37,938 nt of DNA. It comes from Candidatus Sulfopaludibacter sp. SbA3. GTDB lineage: Bacteria > Acidobacteriota > Terriglobia > 20CM-2-55-15. Below, one piece after another: positions 18,400 through 26,079 of this stretch (the stretch's first letter is position 1; every line of letters begins with the position of its first letter). Made by a program: the position numbers and the translations under genes. The notes below the pieces were generated by a model, which was not told where the DNA came from, made no database searches, and was given only the letters and a program-made list of their open reading frames with translations. The DNA lies in the NCBI GenBank assembly GCA_945865815.1, contig CAMBFR010000028.1:1-37938 (forward strand), written 5' to 3'.

Positions 18400-18723
18400 A
18401 TGTCGGGACTTGCGGAGAAAACCTGTATTCCGTGCCGAGGCGGCGTGCCGCCGCTAACGGCCGCCGAGATTCAGCCGTTGGCCGCGGAGGTCAAGGAATG
18501 GTCGGTCGTGGACGCGCATCACCTGGAAAGAACCGTAAAGTTTCCGGACTTCAAGACGGCCCTGGATTTTACGAACAAGGTCGGCGCGCTTGCCGAACAA
18601 CAGGGCCACCACCCCGATATCTATCTTGCCTGGGGAAAGGTTGGAATCAAGATCTGGACCCACAAGATCAACGGCCTGACCGAAAGCGACTTTGTTCTGG
18701 CCGCGAAAATCGACCGTCTCTGA
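18400..18723 (+). CDS. phhB: Pterin-4a-carbinolamine dehydratase
   Basis: This 107-residue protein has the family signature EQQGHHPDIYLAWGKVGIKIW with catalytic His70, His71 and His88 (WTHKINGLTESDF), and the common N-terminal CxxC segment CIPCRGGVPPLT. The enzyme dehydrates 4a-hydroxytetrahydrobiopterin to regenerate the pterin cofactor; in some bacteria it serves phenylalanine hydroxylase. No hydroxylase gene is in the window. GGAGGT (18385-18390) is a strong ribosome-binding site, and it lies inside the first codons of the divergent sirtuin gene. Confidence 0.94.
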   Translation: MSGLAEKTCIPCRGGVPPLTAAEIQPLAAEVKEWSVVDAHHLERTVKFPDFKTALDFTNKVGALAEQQGHHPDIYLAWGKVGIKIWTHKINGLTESDFVLAAKIDRL

Positions 18724-18729
18724 AGGCCA

Positions 18730-19350
18730 TCATCCGCTCCTGAGGGAGTGGGACATCACGGTGGCTTCAAACAGGAACTCGAAAATCTCAATGTGGCGCC
18801 TCGCCTCGGCCAGATCTTTTCCCCACGTGTATAGCCCATGCCGATGAATGAGGAATCCGTGCAGTTCCGGGTTCCGCAGCAGAAGATCTTCGGCCTGCCC
18901 GGACAACTTCTGGAGGTCCTGGCTGTTTTCGAGAATCGGAATCCATTCACGATGCTCGTGCGTGGTAATGCCGCTGAGACCTTTCAACATTTCGTAGCCT
19001 TCGATGAAAAACCTGCCGTCCTTTCCGTAGATGTCCGAAAGCGTCGTGCTGTACAGCGAATGCGTATGCAGCACGGCGCCGGCCTCGCGCGTTCGAATCA
19101 CGGCCAGGTGAATGAGGGTTTCGGCCGAGGGTTTGCCGGTGCCATGCAATAGCCGGCCATCGCCTCCCACCTGCACAATCTGGTCCGCGGTAATGAGTCC
19201 TTTATCGACGGAGCTTGCGGTTATAGCAACGGCGGCCGGATGGTGGTCCAGCACGATACTGAGGTTTCCGCTTGTGCCTGAAACCCAGCCCCGGCGGTAA
19301 AACTCGCGCGACGTTTCGACCAGTTGTTCGGCGGCCCCGGAAAATGTCAT
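18730..19350 (-). CDS. mtnB: MtnB-like methylthioribulose-1-phosphate dehydratase (class II aldolase family)
   Basis: From the ATG at 19350 the protein is 206 residues, normal for MtnB. Class II aldolase/adducin features are GWVSGTSGNLSI near the N-terminus, the zinc ligands His95 and His97 (VLHTHSLYST), and a third His in LIHRHGLYTWGKDL. TGKPSAETLIHLAVIR fits MtnB better than fuculose-phosphate aldolase. MtnB dehydrates methylthioribulose-1-phosphate in methionine salvage, but no other salvage gene is nearby. The open frame extends about 95 codons further upstream, into the divergent radical SAM gene; that part lacks family features. It converges on phhB with a 6-bp gap. Confidence 0.85.
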   Translation of the reverse strand: MTFSGAAEQLVETSREFYRRGWVSGTSGNLSIVLDHHPAAVAITASSVDKGLITADQIVQVGGDGRLLHGTGKPSAETLIHLAVIRTREAGAVLHTHSLYSTTLSDIYGKDGRFFIEGYEMLKGLSGITTHEHREWIPILENSQDLQKLSGQAEDLLLRNPELHGFLIHRHGLYTWGKDLAEARRHIEIFEFLFEATVMSHSLRSG

Positions 19351-19392
19351 GCGGACGGGAATTATATACGGGAAGGCAGTATCATCGGGTTC

Positions 19393-20436
19393 GTGAAAGA
19401 GAGCAAAGGCCGGGGCGCCGCCGGCAATCCCGCCAATCGATTCGAAAAGACCTCGTATGAAGTGTCCGACTGGGACGAGCCCGATGATCCTTCGCCGCAC
19501 ACGCTCTTCCTGAAAGACACTTCCAAATCCATCATCAACTACAACGACAGCCCGGATGTTGGATTTACCACGAGCATCAATCCTTATAGAGGATGCGAGC
19601 ACGGTTGCATTTACTGCTTTGCGCGCCCAAACCATGAGTATCTCGGATTTTCCGCGGGCCTGGATTTTGAGACGAAGATTCTTGTCAAAGAAAGCGCCCC
19701 GGACCTGTTGCGGCGCGAATTATCTTCATCGCGATGGGAGCCGCAGGTGATTGCGATCAGCGGTGTCACCGATGCGTATCAGCCGGTGGAGCGGCGGTTG
19801 AAGCTGACGCGGCGGTGCCTGGAGGTGCTGGCCGAGTTTCGAAATCCCGTCGTCATCATTACCAAGAATGAACTCGTAACCCGCGACATCGATCTGCTCA
19901 GCGAGCTGGCGCGCGACGATGCGGCAATGGTGTTCGTTTCCGTCACCACGCTCGATGGCGATCTCGCAAGGGATCTGGAACCTCGAGCTTCGCAGCCCGC
20001 GCGGCGCCTGGCCGCCATCGAAGCATTGGCCGGGGCGGGAGTTCCCGTCGGGGCCCTCATTGCGCCGGTTATCCCGGGTCTTACGGATCATGAAATGCCG
20101 GCGATCATTTCGGCGGTTGCCAAGGCAGGGGCGAAGGCAGCGGGGTACGTGACCCTCCGGCTTCCTTATGGAGTGGCTCCGCTGTTTGAGGAGTGGCTGG
20201 AGGCGCGTCGCCCCGGTGAGAAGCAAAAGATCCTGAACCGGATTCGATCCCTGCGCGGCGGACGGATGAACGATCCGAGTTTTGGTTCGCGCATGCGCGG
20301 CGAGGGACCGATCGCCGACCAGATCACCGCGCTCTTTGAGATTTCCTGCAGGAAGGCGGGAATCAACAGGGCACGGCCAAAACTATCTGTCGATGCGTTT
20401 CGCAGACCGGAAAGTCCCCAGATGAAACTGTTTTAA
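19393..20436 (+). CDS. PA0069/Rv2578c-family radical SAM protein
   Basis: From the GTG at 19393 the protein is 347 residues starting VKESKGRGAAGNPANRFE, the usual family N-terminus (GRGAxxNPxxRFE). The radical SAM cluster motif is CEHGCIYC (Cys68, Cys72, Cys75) in the spore-photoproduct-lyase-like context TTSINPYRGCEHGCIYCFARP. GSRMRGEGPIADQI near the C-terminus is also typical. The protein should bind a 4Fe-4S cluster and SAM; the reaction is not established, though the family is related to SplB DNA-repair lyases. No good ribosome-binding site precedes the GTG, and no in-frame ATG fits. It is divergent from mtnB with 42 bp between starts. Confidence 0.87.
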   Translation: MKESKGRGAAGNPANRFEKTSYEVSDWDEPDDPSPHTLFLKDTSKSIINYNDSPDVGFTTSINPYRGCEHGCIYCFARPNHEYLGFSAGLDFETKILVKESAPDLLRRELSSSRWEPQVIAISGVTDAYQPVERRLKLTRRCLEVLAEFRNPVVIITKNELVTRDIDLLSELARDDAAMVFVSVTTLDGDLARDLEPRASQPARRLAAIEALAGAGVPVGALIAPVIPGLTDHEMPAIISAVAKAGAKAAGYVTLRLPYGVAPLFEEWLEARRPGEKQKILNRIRSLRGGRMNDPSFGSRMRGEGPIADQITALFEISCRKAGINRARPKLSVDAFRRPESPQMKLF

Positions 20437-20560
20437 CGCGCCGCACGCTTTTTCTTTTTCGCTTTGGCTCTTTTCCAGCTGCTCTTTCACTCTGAGCTTC
20501 ACGACTTTTCGGATCAAGGCGTAGGGAATTGGTTTATCGAGTGTCTTTAGGTGCCTTGCG
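20433..20560 (-). pseudogene. Remnant of a DUF1801 (YdhG-like) gene, C-terminal part only
   Basis: In one minus-strand frame the DNA reads RHLKTLDKPIPYALIRKVVKL then RVKEQLEK, which resembles the C-terminal end of DUF1801 proteins (a PIPY-LI-KIV-RVKE pattern). After that the frame must shift by one base to reach a lysine-rich tail (AKAKKKKRAAR) ending at TAA at 20433-20435. No N-terminal domain is found upstream before the SMP-30 gene. The fragment is therefore truncated and frameshifted. The family call comes from the short pattern and is moderate. Confidence 0.45.
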
Positions 20561-20598
20561 CGTCCTGATTCTCCTGTAATTCGGGGGCAGACCACTCT

Positions 20599-21684
20599 CT
20601 ACGCGATGTGCGCACCGGTTGTTTCGACGTAGACGGAATACAGCGATTGACTGGCCGTCATGAAGAGGCGATTTCGTTTCGCGCCACCGAAGCAGACGTT
20701 GGCACAGGTCTCGGGAAGGCGAATCATGCCGATGCGGTCTCCGTTTGGTGCGATCACCTGAACTCCTGGACGCGCTCCTGCCCAGATGTTTCCGTCCACG
20801 TCGCAGCGAATGCCGTCGGCGCCAGAAGGCGCTGCCGTGCCGGGAATATCGAGCTGTACGAAACGTTTGCCATTACGGGCAGCTCTGCCGTCGACGTCGA
20901 ACACTTTGATCTCGCGTGGCATTCCTGTGTCGGCCACATACAGCTTCTTGTAATCGGGTGAGAAGCAAATCCCATTCGGCCCGCCAAACTCGTCGCTGAC
21001 CTTCTCGATCTGCCCGGTCATTGCATCCGCGCGATAGACGGCCACGGGTAGCTCCGAGTCCGCCTTGAATCCCTCGTAGTTTCCGCGGATCCCGTAGATG
21101 GGGTCTGTGAACCAGATGCCTCCATCCGGATGAACGACGACGTCGTTGGGAGAGTTCAGCCGTTTTCCCTGAAATCTCTCCGCAATGACGGTGACAGCGC
21201 CGCTCGGCTCATAGCGAACGACTCGGCGGCCCCCATGCTCGCAGGAGAGTTGCCGCCCCTCGTAGTCGAACGTGTTTCCATTGCTGTAGCCCGACGGATT
21301 GCGGAAGGTCGTCACCCGCGCGTCGTCTTCAATCCAGCGCATTTGGACATTGTTGGGGATGTCACTCCATACAAGGTAGCGTCCGACGCCGTTCCAGGCT
21401 GGACCTTCCGCCCAGAGGGTGCCGAAATGAAGGCGCCTGATGACCGTATTGCGAACGATGTACCGGTTAAACCGATCATCGAGGGCAACGATGTCCGGAT
21501 CCGGGTACTGAATTGGATCCTGACGAGTCCAGTCACGCGGCGTGGGCGCCGGCGACACGGGTTGCTGCTTTGCCGCGGCCTGCAATGCGCTCGACGCTGC
21601 AGCCACTCCGCCCAGCGTCACCGCCAGAAACGAGCGCCGGTCCAACGCGATCGGTAGTTTCCTGCTTTCAATGGAATTGTTCAT
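20599..21684 (-). CDS. Tat-exported SMP-30/gluconolactonase family protein
   Basis: This 361-residue protein has a twin-arginine signal: LDRRSFLAVTLGG (Arg16-Arg17), a hydrophobic stretch and an Ala-rich cleavage region. The mature part is a six-bladed beta-propeller of the SMP-30/LRE type, with LWAEGPAWN, NSPNDVVVHPDGGIWFTDPIYG (metal-binding Asn and Asp), GGPNGICFSPD and GADGIRCDVDGNIWAG as successive blades. Such proteins hydrolyse sugar lactones in the periplasm; the exact lactone is unknown. It is monocistronic and lies between two decayed genes, but shows no damage itself. Confidence 0.92.
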   Translation of the reverse strand: MNNSIESRKLPIALDRRSFLAVTLGGVAAASSALQAAAKQQPVSPAPTPRDWTRQDPIQYPDPDIVALDDRFNRYIVRNTVIRRLHFGTLWAEGPAWNGVGRYLVWSDIPNNVQMRWIEDDARVTTFRNPSGYSNGNTFDYEGRQLSCEHGGRRVVRYEPSGAVTVIAERFQGKRLNSPNDVVVHPDGGIWFTDPIYGIRGNYEGFKADSELPVAVYRADAMTGQIEKVSDEFGGPNGICFSPDYKKLYVADTGMPREIKVFDVDGRAARNGKRFVQLDIPGTAAPSGADGIRCDVDGNIWAGARPGVQVIAPNGDRIGMIRLPETCANVCFGGAKRNRLFMTASQSLYSVYVETTGAHIA

Positions 21685-21703
21685 TCGTTTGCGCCTCGAA
21701 TTG

Positions 21704-21895
21704 TCAAAGCCGCTCGTTTGCCTGGGGCATCATGATCTTTTCGTAGGATTCCTGACCGGCAGTTTCGATGAGCGGCAAAGCCATGTTCACTCCGATGATG
21801 GGGACATGACCCTTCTCCAAAAGTGCATTTGCCGATTCATTCAACCTGCGAACATTTGCGGCCCGCGTCAAGCGTTTCTGCCCAACGGGCGGGCG
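21704..21895 (-). pseudogene. Orphan fragment, possibly from a nucleoside deoxyribosyltransferase-like or DUF4406-like gene
   Basis: A minus-strand frame of 63 codons is open after a TAG at 21896-21898 but has no plausible start codon and no ribosome-binding site at its head. It reads RAANVRRLNESANALLEKGH, then VPIIGVNMALPLIETAGQES, then YEKIMMPQANERL and a TGA. The pattern of an Asn-containing helix followed by a Gly-His-x-Pro turn resembles nucleoside 2-deoxyribosyltransferase-like proteins. Both ends appear lost. Whether it is still translated is unknown, and the family call is tentative. Confidence 0.35.
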
Positions 21896-21912
21896 CTAGC
21901 GAGCCTTTCGGT

Positions 21913-22101
21913 TCAGCCGATTTCCGGTATCGATAGACCACGGCAAATCTTGCGGACAAGCTGGTTGGAAATCTCTGCATGTCTCAGAACCGCTTCGACT
22001 TCGCCAGTCACTGGGTTGCACCACAGCGAATGCGAACGTCCTTACCTTTTGAGATAGCAGCCGTGCCTTCGCAAATGCTGAAGCAGAGAGCTTCTCTTCA
22101 C
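21913..22101 (-). pseudogene. hicA: HicA-like toxin gene interrupted by one nonsense codon
   Basis: The frame starts with GTG (22099-22101), overlapping the hicB stop as GTGA, and reads VKRSSLLQHLRRHGCYLKR, then TAA (22042-22044), then GRSHSLWCNPVTGEVEAVLR, HAEISNQLVRKICRGLSIPE and IG before TGA at 21913-21915. The total of 62 codons equals normal HicA length. HicA has a conserved KREG(G)-x-H turn with catalytic His, so the ancestral codon was probably GAA (Glu); one G-to-T change explains the TAA. Everything else is intact, which points to a recent inactivation. The truncated 19-residue product lacks the catalytic His. Confidence 0.8.
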
Positions 22102-22313
22102 TTGATGCTAACGGTTTCACGAACAGCATCTGGTGGAAGGCCCCGAAGACCGTCTTCACGTCGGTCTTCAAGGATCAGCTTGATTGCCTCAGCCAAGCTG
22201 TCCCGCGCTTCTTCCTTGGTCTTGCCTTGCCCATTCGCTCCCGGAATCTCCGGACTGTAGGCAATAAACCACGGTCCGTCTTGCTCGATGATTGCTGTGA
22301 ACTCGTTTGTCAT
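22098..22313 (-). CDS. hicB: HicB-like antitoxin
   Basis: From the ATG at 22313 the protein is 71 residues: MTNEFTAIIEQDGPWFIAYS, then PEIPGANGQGKTKEEARDSL with an amphipathic helix AEAIKLILEDRRE. This is the partial RNase H-like fold of HicB, where the PEIPGANGQGKT turn and the following helix are diagnostic. No DNA-binding C-terminal domain is present, as in many short HicB proteins. It precedes hicA, the reverse of the commonest order, and overlaps it by GTGA. Its cognate toxin gene carries a nonsense codon, so the antitoxin may now be orphaned. Confidence 0.87.
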   Translation of the reverse strand: MTNEFTAIIEQDGPWFIAYSPEIPGANGQGKTKEEARDSLAEAIKLILEDRREDGLRGLPPDAVRETVSIK

Positions 22314-22398
22314 AGTCGGTCTTGATCCTGATGGCAGCTTACCGCAGGGCGGGGGAAAATACACGCGGCGCGTGTCTCGCTGACAAGTAGCCGACCTA

Positions 22399-22443
22399 AG
22401 CGGCCTTTCCACTCTGGAAATAGGCCGCTACGGCCTATTTCCA
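22399..22443. repeat. Hairpin with a competing alternative arm
   Basis: TGGAAATAGGCCG (22415-22427) and CGGCCTATTTCCA (22431-22443) form a perfect 13-bp stem with a 3-base loop. An upstream segment AGCGGCCTTTCCA (22399-22411) can also pair with the same middle arm, with a 2-base bulge, so two hairpins are mutually exclusive. The rest of the gap 22314-22658 shows no gene that I can recognise. The element is ~100 bp upstream of hicB and ~215 bp upstream of the peptidoglycan-binding gene. Confidence 0.55.
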
Positions 22444-22658
22444 GTATCGATGGCCGTCTGGCTGCCAAGGGATTACGCCGGTGCATGATACGGCGGACCG
22501 GTGGAAAGACCCAAACAAGATCAGGCCGCGAAAACGGCGGGCGGGTTCCATCCGGGCTTAGGCTCGATCTGTGTGCTTCTGCAGAAGGAGCCGGAAGCCC
22601 GTTTCGACGTGGTAGGATACCGGCGAATCCAGCGCTCACTTGCCGGTGGTTGTCTGAT

Positions 22659-23669
22659 ATGGCCAAATGCGGAATTGCACGAATCGATAACATACTCGAC
22701 GGCTCAGAAGTCCTGCCGATCACCAGAAACGACGGGAGTGGCGAGGCCGTCGGCCTGGTTCAGGAACTCTTGTCCGGGCATGGGTTCCGTCAGTTGCCCG
22801 GAATTCGCGATTCTCTATACGGGCGGTTTGGTCCAAGGACCGAGGAATGCCTGCGCGGCTTCCAGCAACGCAATGGTTTGAACCTTTCCGGTACAGTGGA
22901 TCGTCCGACGCTTGAGGCGCTGGTGCGGACTCCCGCCGTGGACCCGCTGGCCTCCCGCGGATATCTGACGCTGGCGCTCGACCTGGTTTTTTGGGGAACC
23001 CTGAAGCTGATGAGCGTCACAACTCAGTTCGAGGGCGCGGGCCGTTTCGGCGCGATCAATCGCAATACAGACAAGGCCGGCCTGTCCTTCGGGTTGATCC
23101 AGTGGGCGCAAAAGCCGCTGCGGCTCCACGAGTTGCTCGAAGCGTTCGATCGCCGCGAGCACGCCGGCTTCGTGAAGTTATTCGGCGATGGTGACGAGAG
23201 TGTGGCGCGCGGCCTCGTGAAACACGTTTCGCTGCAAAGAGGCGGAACTGATCCGCAGGGCGGGACGCTCGACGCGCGGTTCGACTTGATTCGAGAGCCA
23301 TGGCTCAGCCGGTTCCGCGATTCGGCGCGGCAACTGGCGTTTCAGAAAATTCAGGTGGATCTGGCGCTCGACGCTTTTCGAAAGTCGTTCCAAATGGCCG
23401 CTGCGACCGCGCCTGAGCTGAAGTCGGAACGTGCCATCGCCTTCATGCTCGATCTTGCCAATCAGCACGGCGACGCCGGCGCGGAAAGCATCTACAAAAA
23501 AGTGAAAGTCCCGAACGCCGCTGAGGCCCAGGCGCTGGCCGCCATGGAGGACGAGTCCGTTCGCCGGGTTCGAGCCCAGCACGGTGACGAAATCGCGGAT
23601 GCCACGAAAGCGCGGCGTGAAGCGTTCCGCACAAGCGCACTCCTTTCAGACACCTCTTTTGTTCCTTAG
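22659..23669 (+). CDS. Peptidoglycan-binding protein with a lysozyme/chitosanase-like domain
   Basis: The chosen ATG at 22659 gives 336 residues (MAKCGIARIDNILDG). Residues ~28-92 form a PG_binding_1 domain (VGLVQELLSGHGF, YGRFGPRTEECLRGFQQRNG, LSGTVDRPTLEALV). The remainder resembles the GH46 chitosanase/lysozyme-like fold in pattern: TTQFEGAGRFGAI, with Glu125 as candidate acid, followed by DKAGLSFGLIQWAQ. This second assignment is inferred from a short pattern. No signal peptide is visible, so release would need lysis or another route. A longer in-frame reading from 22485 lacks family features. The 3' end overlaps the convergent ligase gene by 24 bp. Confidence 0.8.
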   Translation: MAKCGIARIDNILDGSEVLPITRNDGSGEAVGLVQELLSGHGFRQLPGIRDSLYGRFGPRTEECLRGFQQRNGLNLSGTVDRPTLEALVRTPAVDPLASRGYLTLALDLVFWGTLKLMSVTTQFEGAGRFGAINRNTDKAGLSFGLIQWAQKPLRLHELLEAFDRREHAGFVKLFGDGDESVARGLVKHVSLQRGGTDPQGGTLDARFDLIREPWLSRFRDSARQLAFQKIQVDLALDAFRKSFQMAAATAPELKSERAIAFMLDLANQHGDAGAESIYKKVKVPNAAEAQALAAMEDESVRRVRAQHGDEIADATKARREAFRTSALLSDTSFVP

Positions 23670-26054
23670 TCCTGCCACTGCCTCCTGCAGCGCGGCGGCG
23701 ATCTGTTCGTAGCTCGCGCCGGCGGGGAACTCCATGGCATGGCCGATCGTGATGCGCACCGGACCGCGCCTTGGCCAACTATCGTGAACCGAGTACACCT
23801 TAAAGAGTCCCTCGATATGGATGGGTACGACCGGCACTCCCAACTGGGCGGCCATCATTCCAATTCCCGGGCGGAAGGGAAGCAGTCTTCCATCCGGCGT
23901 GCGCCGGCCTTCCGGAAACACCAAAGGACAATAGCCGCGACTCACCAACTCTCCTGTGTACCTGAGAGCTCGCCGGGAGCCGGCCATCATCTGCGGAAGC
24001 GGGTATGCATTAAAGACGATGCACGCCGCGATATACGACAGACGCGACTTCCAGACTTCCACCCACGAGAACTGGTCCGGCTCGAAGTGAGGCTTGAAGT
24101 GTTCTTTCAACATTGCAGGAGCAATGCGTTTTCTCCACGCTCCCGGGAGCGCCGCGAAAACGCTGACCGTGTCGAGGTGGCTCGTGTGGTTCGCGGCGAA
24201 TATGACGGGTCCTTCAAGCGTTTCCAGATTTTCCAGCCCGGCAACGGTGAGCGGAAGGTAATGGCGAAAGAGTGGAAGGATGAGGGCGCGCTGGCAGGCG
24301 GCGCCAAGCCAGCGGATGGGACGAGACCGCGCCCATTCCGCCACCGGAAAAGCTTTCTCCGGGCTGGACTGTCTTTCCTGAGCCGGCAGTTCAAGCCAGC
24401 GGTTGAGCTCCTCCGTGGTCTTCAATTTGGAGAACTTGTCTTCATCGAGGCTTGCGTGCAGGCGATCTTCGAGATCCGATAAGAGCTCCACGCGCTCGAG
24501 CGATGACATCGCGCTCAAATCCAGCCTGGCACGGGGCTGAAGCCCCGAGCCCACAGTCTTCCCCAGCAGGCGGGCCACTTCATTGCGCCGGACCTTCAGC
24601 GTGGATGGCGTACGCGGAAAGTCGGTCTCCGGCCAGATCGACCACTCCTTGATTCGCTGGTGCGCTTCAAGCCGGTCGTTGGCGTGCCGGATCAGCATTT
24701 CAGGATCGGCCAGCGGCTCCTTCAGGATCAGTACGGCATGAACGACGTCGTGTCCATTCCTGGTGACGCCGACCACGGCGCTGTCGCGAATTTCAGGAAT
24801 CTGATGCAGGACGTTCTCAACGTCGTCGGGAGAAACGTTGAGTCCTTCGGCCGTGACAATTAGATCTTTTTTCCGGCCGCGATAGTAAAACCGTCCGTCC
24901 GCATCGATTTCGCCGAGGTCGCCCGTGTGGAGCCATTCGCCCTCGGCCGTGATGACACTGGGTCCGCGAACCAGGATTTCGCCGTCCGGCGCGATCATCA
25001 CATCCTGACCGGCCACCACTTTGCCAAGCGAGCCGGGCCGCGTATGAAACGGATGATTGACGGCGACCACAGGACTCGCCTCCGTCAGGCCGTATCCCTG
25101 CACGACGAGGAATCCGAGCCTCCGCCAGTACTCCTCCAAATCCGGATCGACGCGCGCGCCACCCACCACAAACGCCCAGAACTTGAGGCCGAAACGCCGA
25201 TGCACCTTTCTGTAGCGCCACCACCGCCGGGCGATGCCGATCTTTTCACCTGGTTGTAAACGCACGTTGAACTGACGTGTGACCTCGTTTCGAAGGTTTT
25301 CCAGAATGCGGGGAACCGAGACAATCACCGAAACACGATGGTCGCGAACGACCCGGATAATTTTTCCAGGATGTATTTCAGACGTGAACGTGGCGGAGCC
25401 TTCAAAGAGCGCCGGAATGAAGATGCCCAGAAGCTGTCCGAACATATGACTCAGCGGCAGCAAATCCAGGATGCGAATCGGCTGAAATGGCCTCGCCCAA
25501 TGCCGGTATTTGTCGATCTCTGCCGCGAACGGCGTGAGATTGGCGCAGATATTCCGGTGCCGGTGGACGACGCCTTTGGGCTCGCCGGTAGTTCCCGACG
25601 TGTAGACGATTTCGACAACGTCGTCTGGCGAAACCTCGATGGGTGTGAACCGGGAGACTTTCGGTAATCGGGAAATCTCATCGCAGGAAACCCGGGGCAG
25701 TTGGAATTCACGGGCGTCAACGGCATTTCCGAAAACCATCAATTTGGGCCGCGCTTCGGTCTCAATTCGCCGGACCAGGTCCGCCGAAAACCGAAAGTCG
25801 ACAGGCACGATCTGAATGCCGCGCGCCATGCAGGCCCAGAAGACGGCAACCCATTCGGGGCGGTTCTCGCTCCAGATGAGGAGCCTGTCGCCTTTCTGTA
25901 TGCCTTTTTCGTCGAGGAATCCGGCTATCGAACGGACCAGGGAGTGAAGATCCGCGTAGCTGGTGACGCGGGTCCGTAATCCGTTGTTCCAGCGCACGGC
26001 TTCACGGTTGCCAGGCTTTGAGAGCCGTGGCAGGAGCTCAAGAAGAGTCAGCAT
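23646..26054 (-). CDS. Acyl-CoA/acyl-ACP ligase - carrier-like domain - PlsC acyltransferase fusion
   Basis: This 802-residue protein has three parts. Residues ~10-495 are an AMP-binding acyl ligase: P-loop YTSGTTGEPKG (151-161), YGLTEASP (321-328), HTGDLG (376-381), YRGRKKDLIV (391-400) and the C-terminal Lys487 in STLKV. Residues ~508-556 resemble an acyl-carrier domain (LSAMSSLERVELLSDLE); Ser517 takes the place of the phosphopantetheine serine, but the usual preceding Asp is Ser. Residues ~600-800 are a PlsC domain with NHTSHLD (622-628, HX4D) and FPEGRR (713-718). The gene could activate a fatty acid, hold it and transfer it to a lysophospholipid, as E. coli Aas does with its domains in the opposite order. 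It appears to be a lone gene. Confidence 0.9.
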   Translation of the reverse strand: MLTLLELLPRLSKPGNREAVRWNNGLRTRVTSYADLHSLVRSIAGFLDEKGIQKGDRLLIWSENRPEWVAVFWACMARGIQIVPVDFRFSADLVRRIETEARPKLMVFGNAVDAREFQLPRVSCDEISRLPKVSRFTPIEVSPDDVVEIVYTSGTTGEPKGVVHRHRNICANLTPFAAEIDKYRHWARPFQPIRILDLLPLSHMFGQLLGIFIPALFEGSATFTSEIHPGKIIRVVRDHRVSVIVSVPRILENLRNEVTRQFNVRLQPGEKIGIARRWWRYRKVHRRFGLKFWAFVVGGARVDPDLEEYWRRLGFLVVQGYGLTEASPVVAVNHPFHTRPGSLGKVVAGQDVMIAPDGEILVRGPSVITAEGEWLHTGDLGEIDADGRFYYRGRKKDLIVTAEGLNVSPDDVENVLHQIPEIRDSAVVGVTRNGHDVVHAVLILKEPLADPEMLIRHANDRLEAHQRIKEWSIWPETDFPRTPSTLKVRRNEVARLLGKTVGSGLQPRARLDLSAMSSLERVELLSDLEDRLHASLDEDKFSKLKTTEELNRWLELPAQERQSSPEKAFPVAEWARSRPIRWLGAACQRALILPLFRHYLPLTVAGLENLETLEGPVIFAANHTSHLDTVSVFAALPGAWRKRIAPAMLKEHFKPHFEPDQFSWVEVWKSRLSYIAACIVFNAYPLPQMMAGSRRALRYTGELVSRGYCPLVFPEGRRTPDGRLLPFRPGIGMMAAQLGVPVVPIHIEGLFKVYSVHDSWPRRGPVRITIGHAMEFPAGASYEQIAAALQEAVAGLRNKRGV

Positions 26055-26079
26055 GTGATCGAGTCGAATCGCCTTCCGG

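Noticed and set aside
19351-19635. Upstream extension of the MtnB-like gene
   Set aside because: It overlaps the 5' part of the divergent radical SAM gene and is not part of the aldolase fold; the ATG at 19350 gives normal length.
22485-22658. Upstream in-frame extension of the peptidoglycan-binding gene
   Set aside because: The extra residues are Arg/Gly/Pro-rich and unlike the family.
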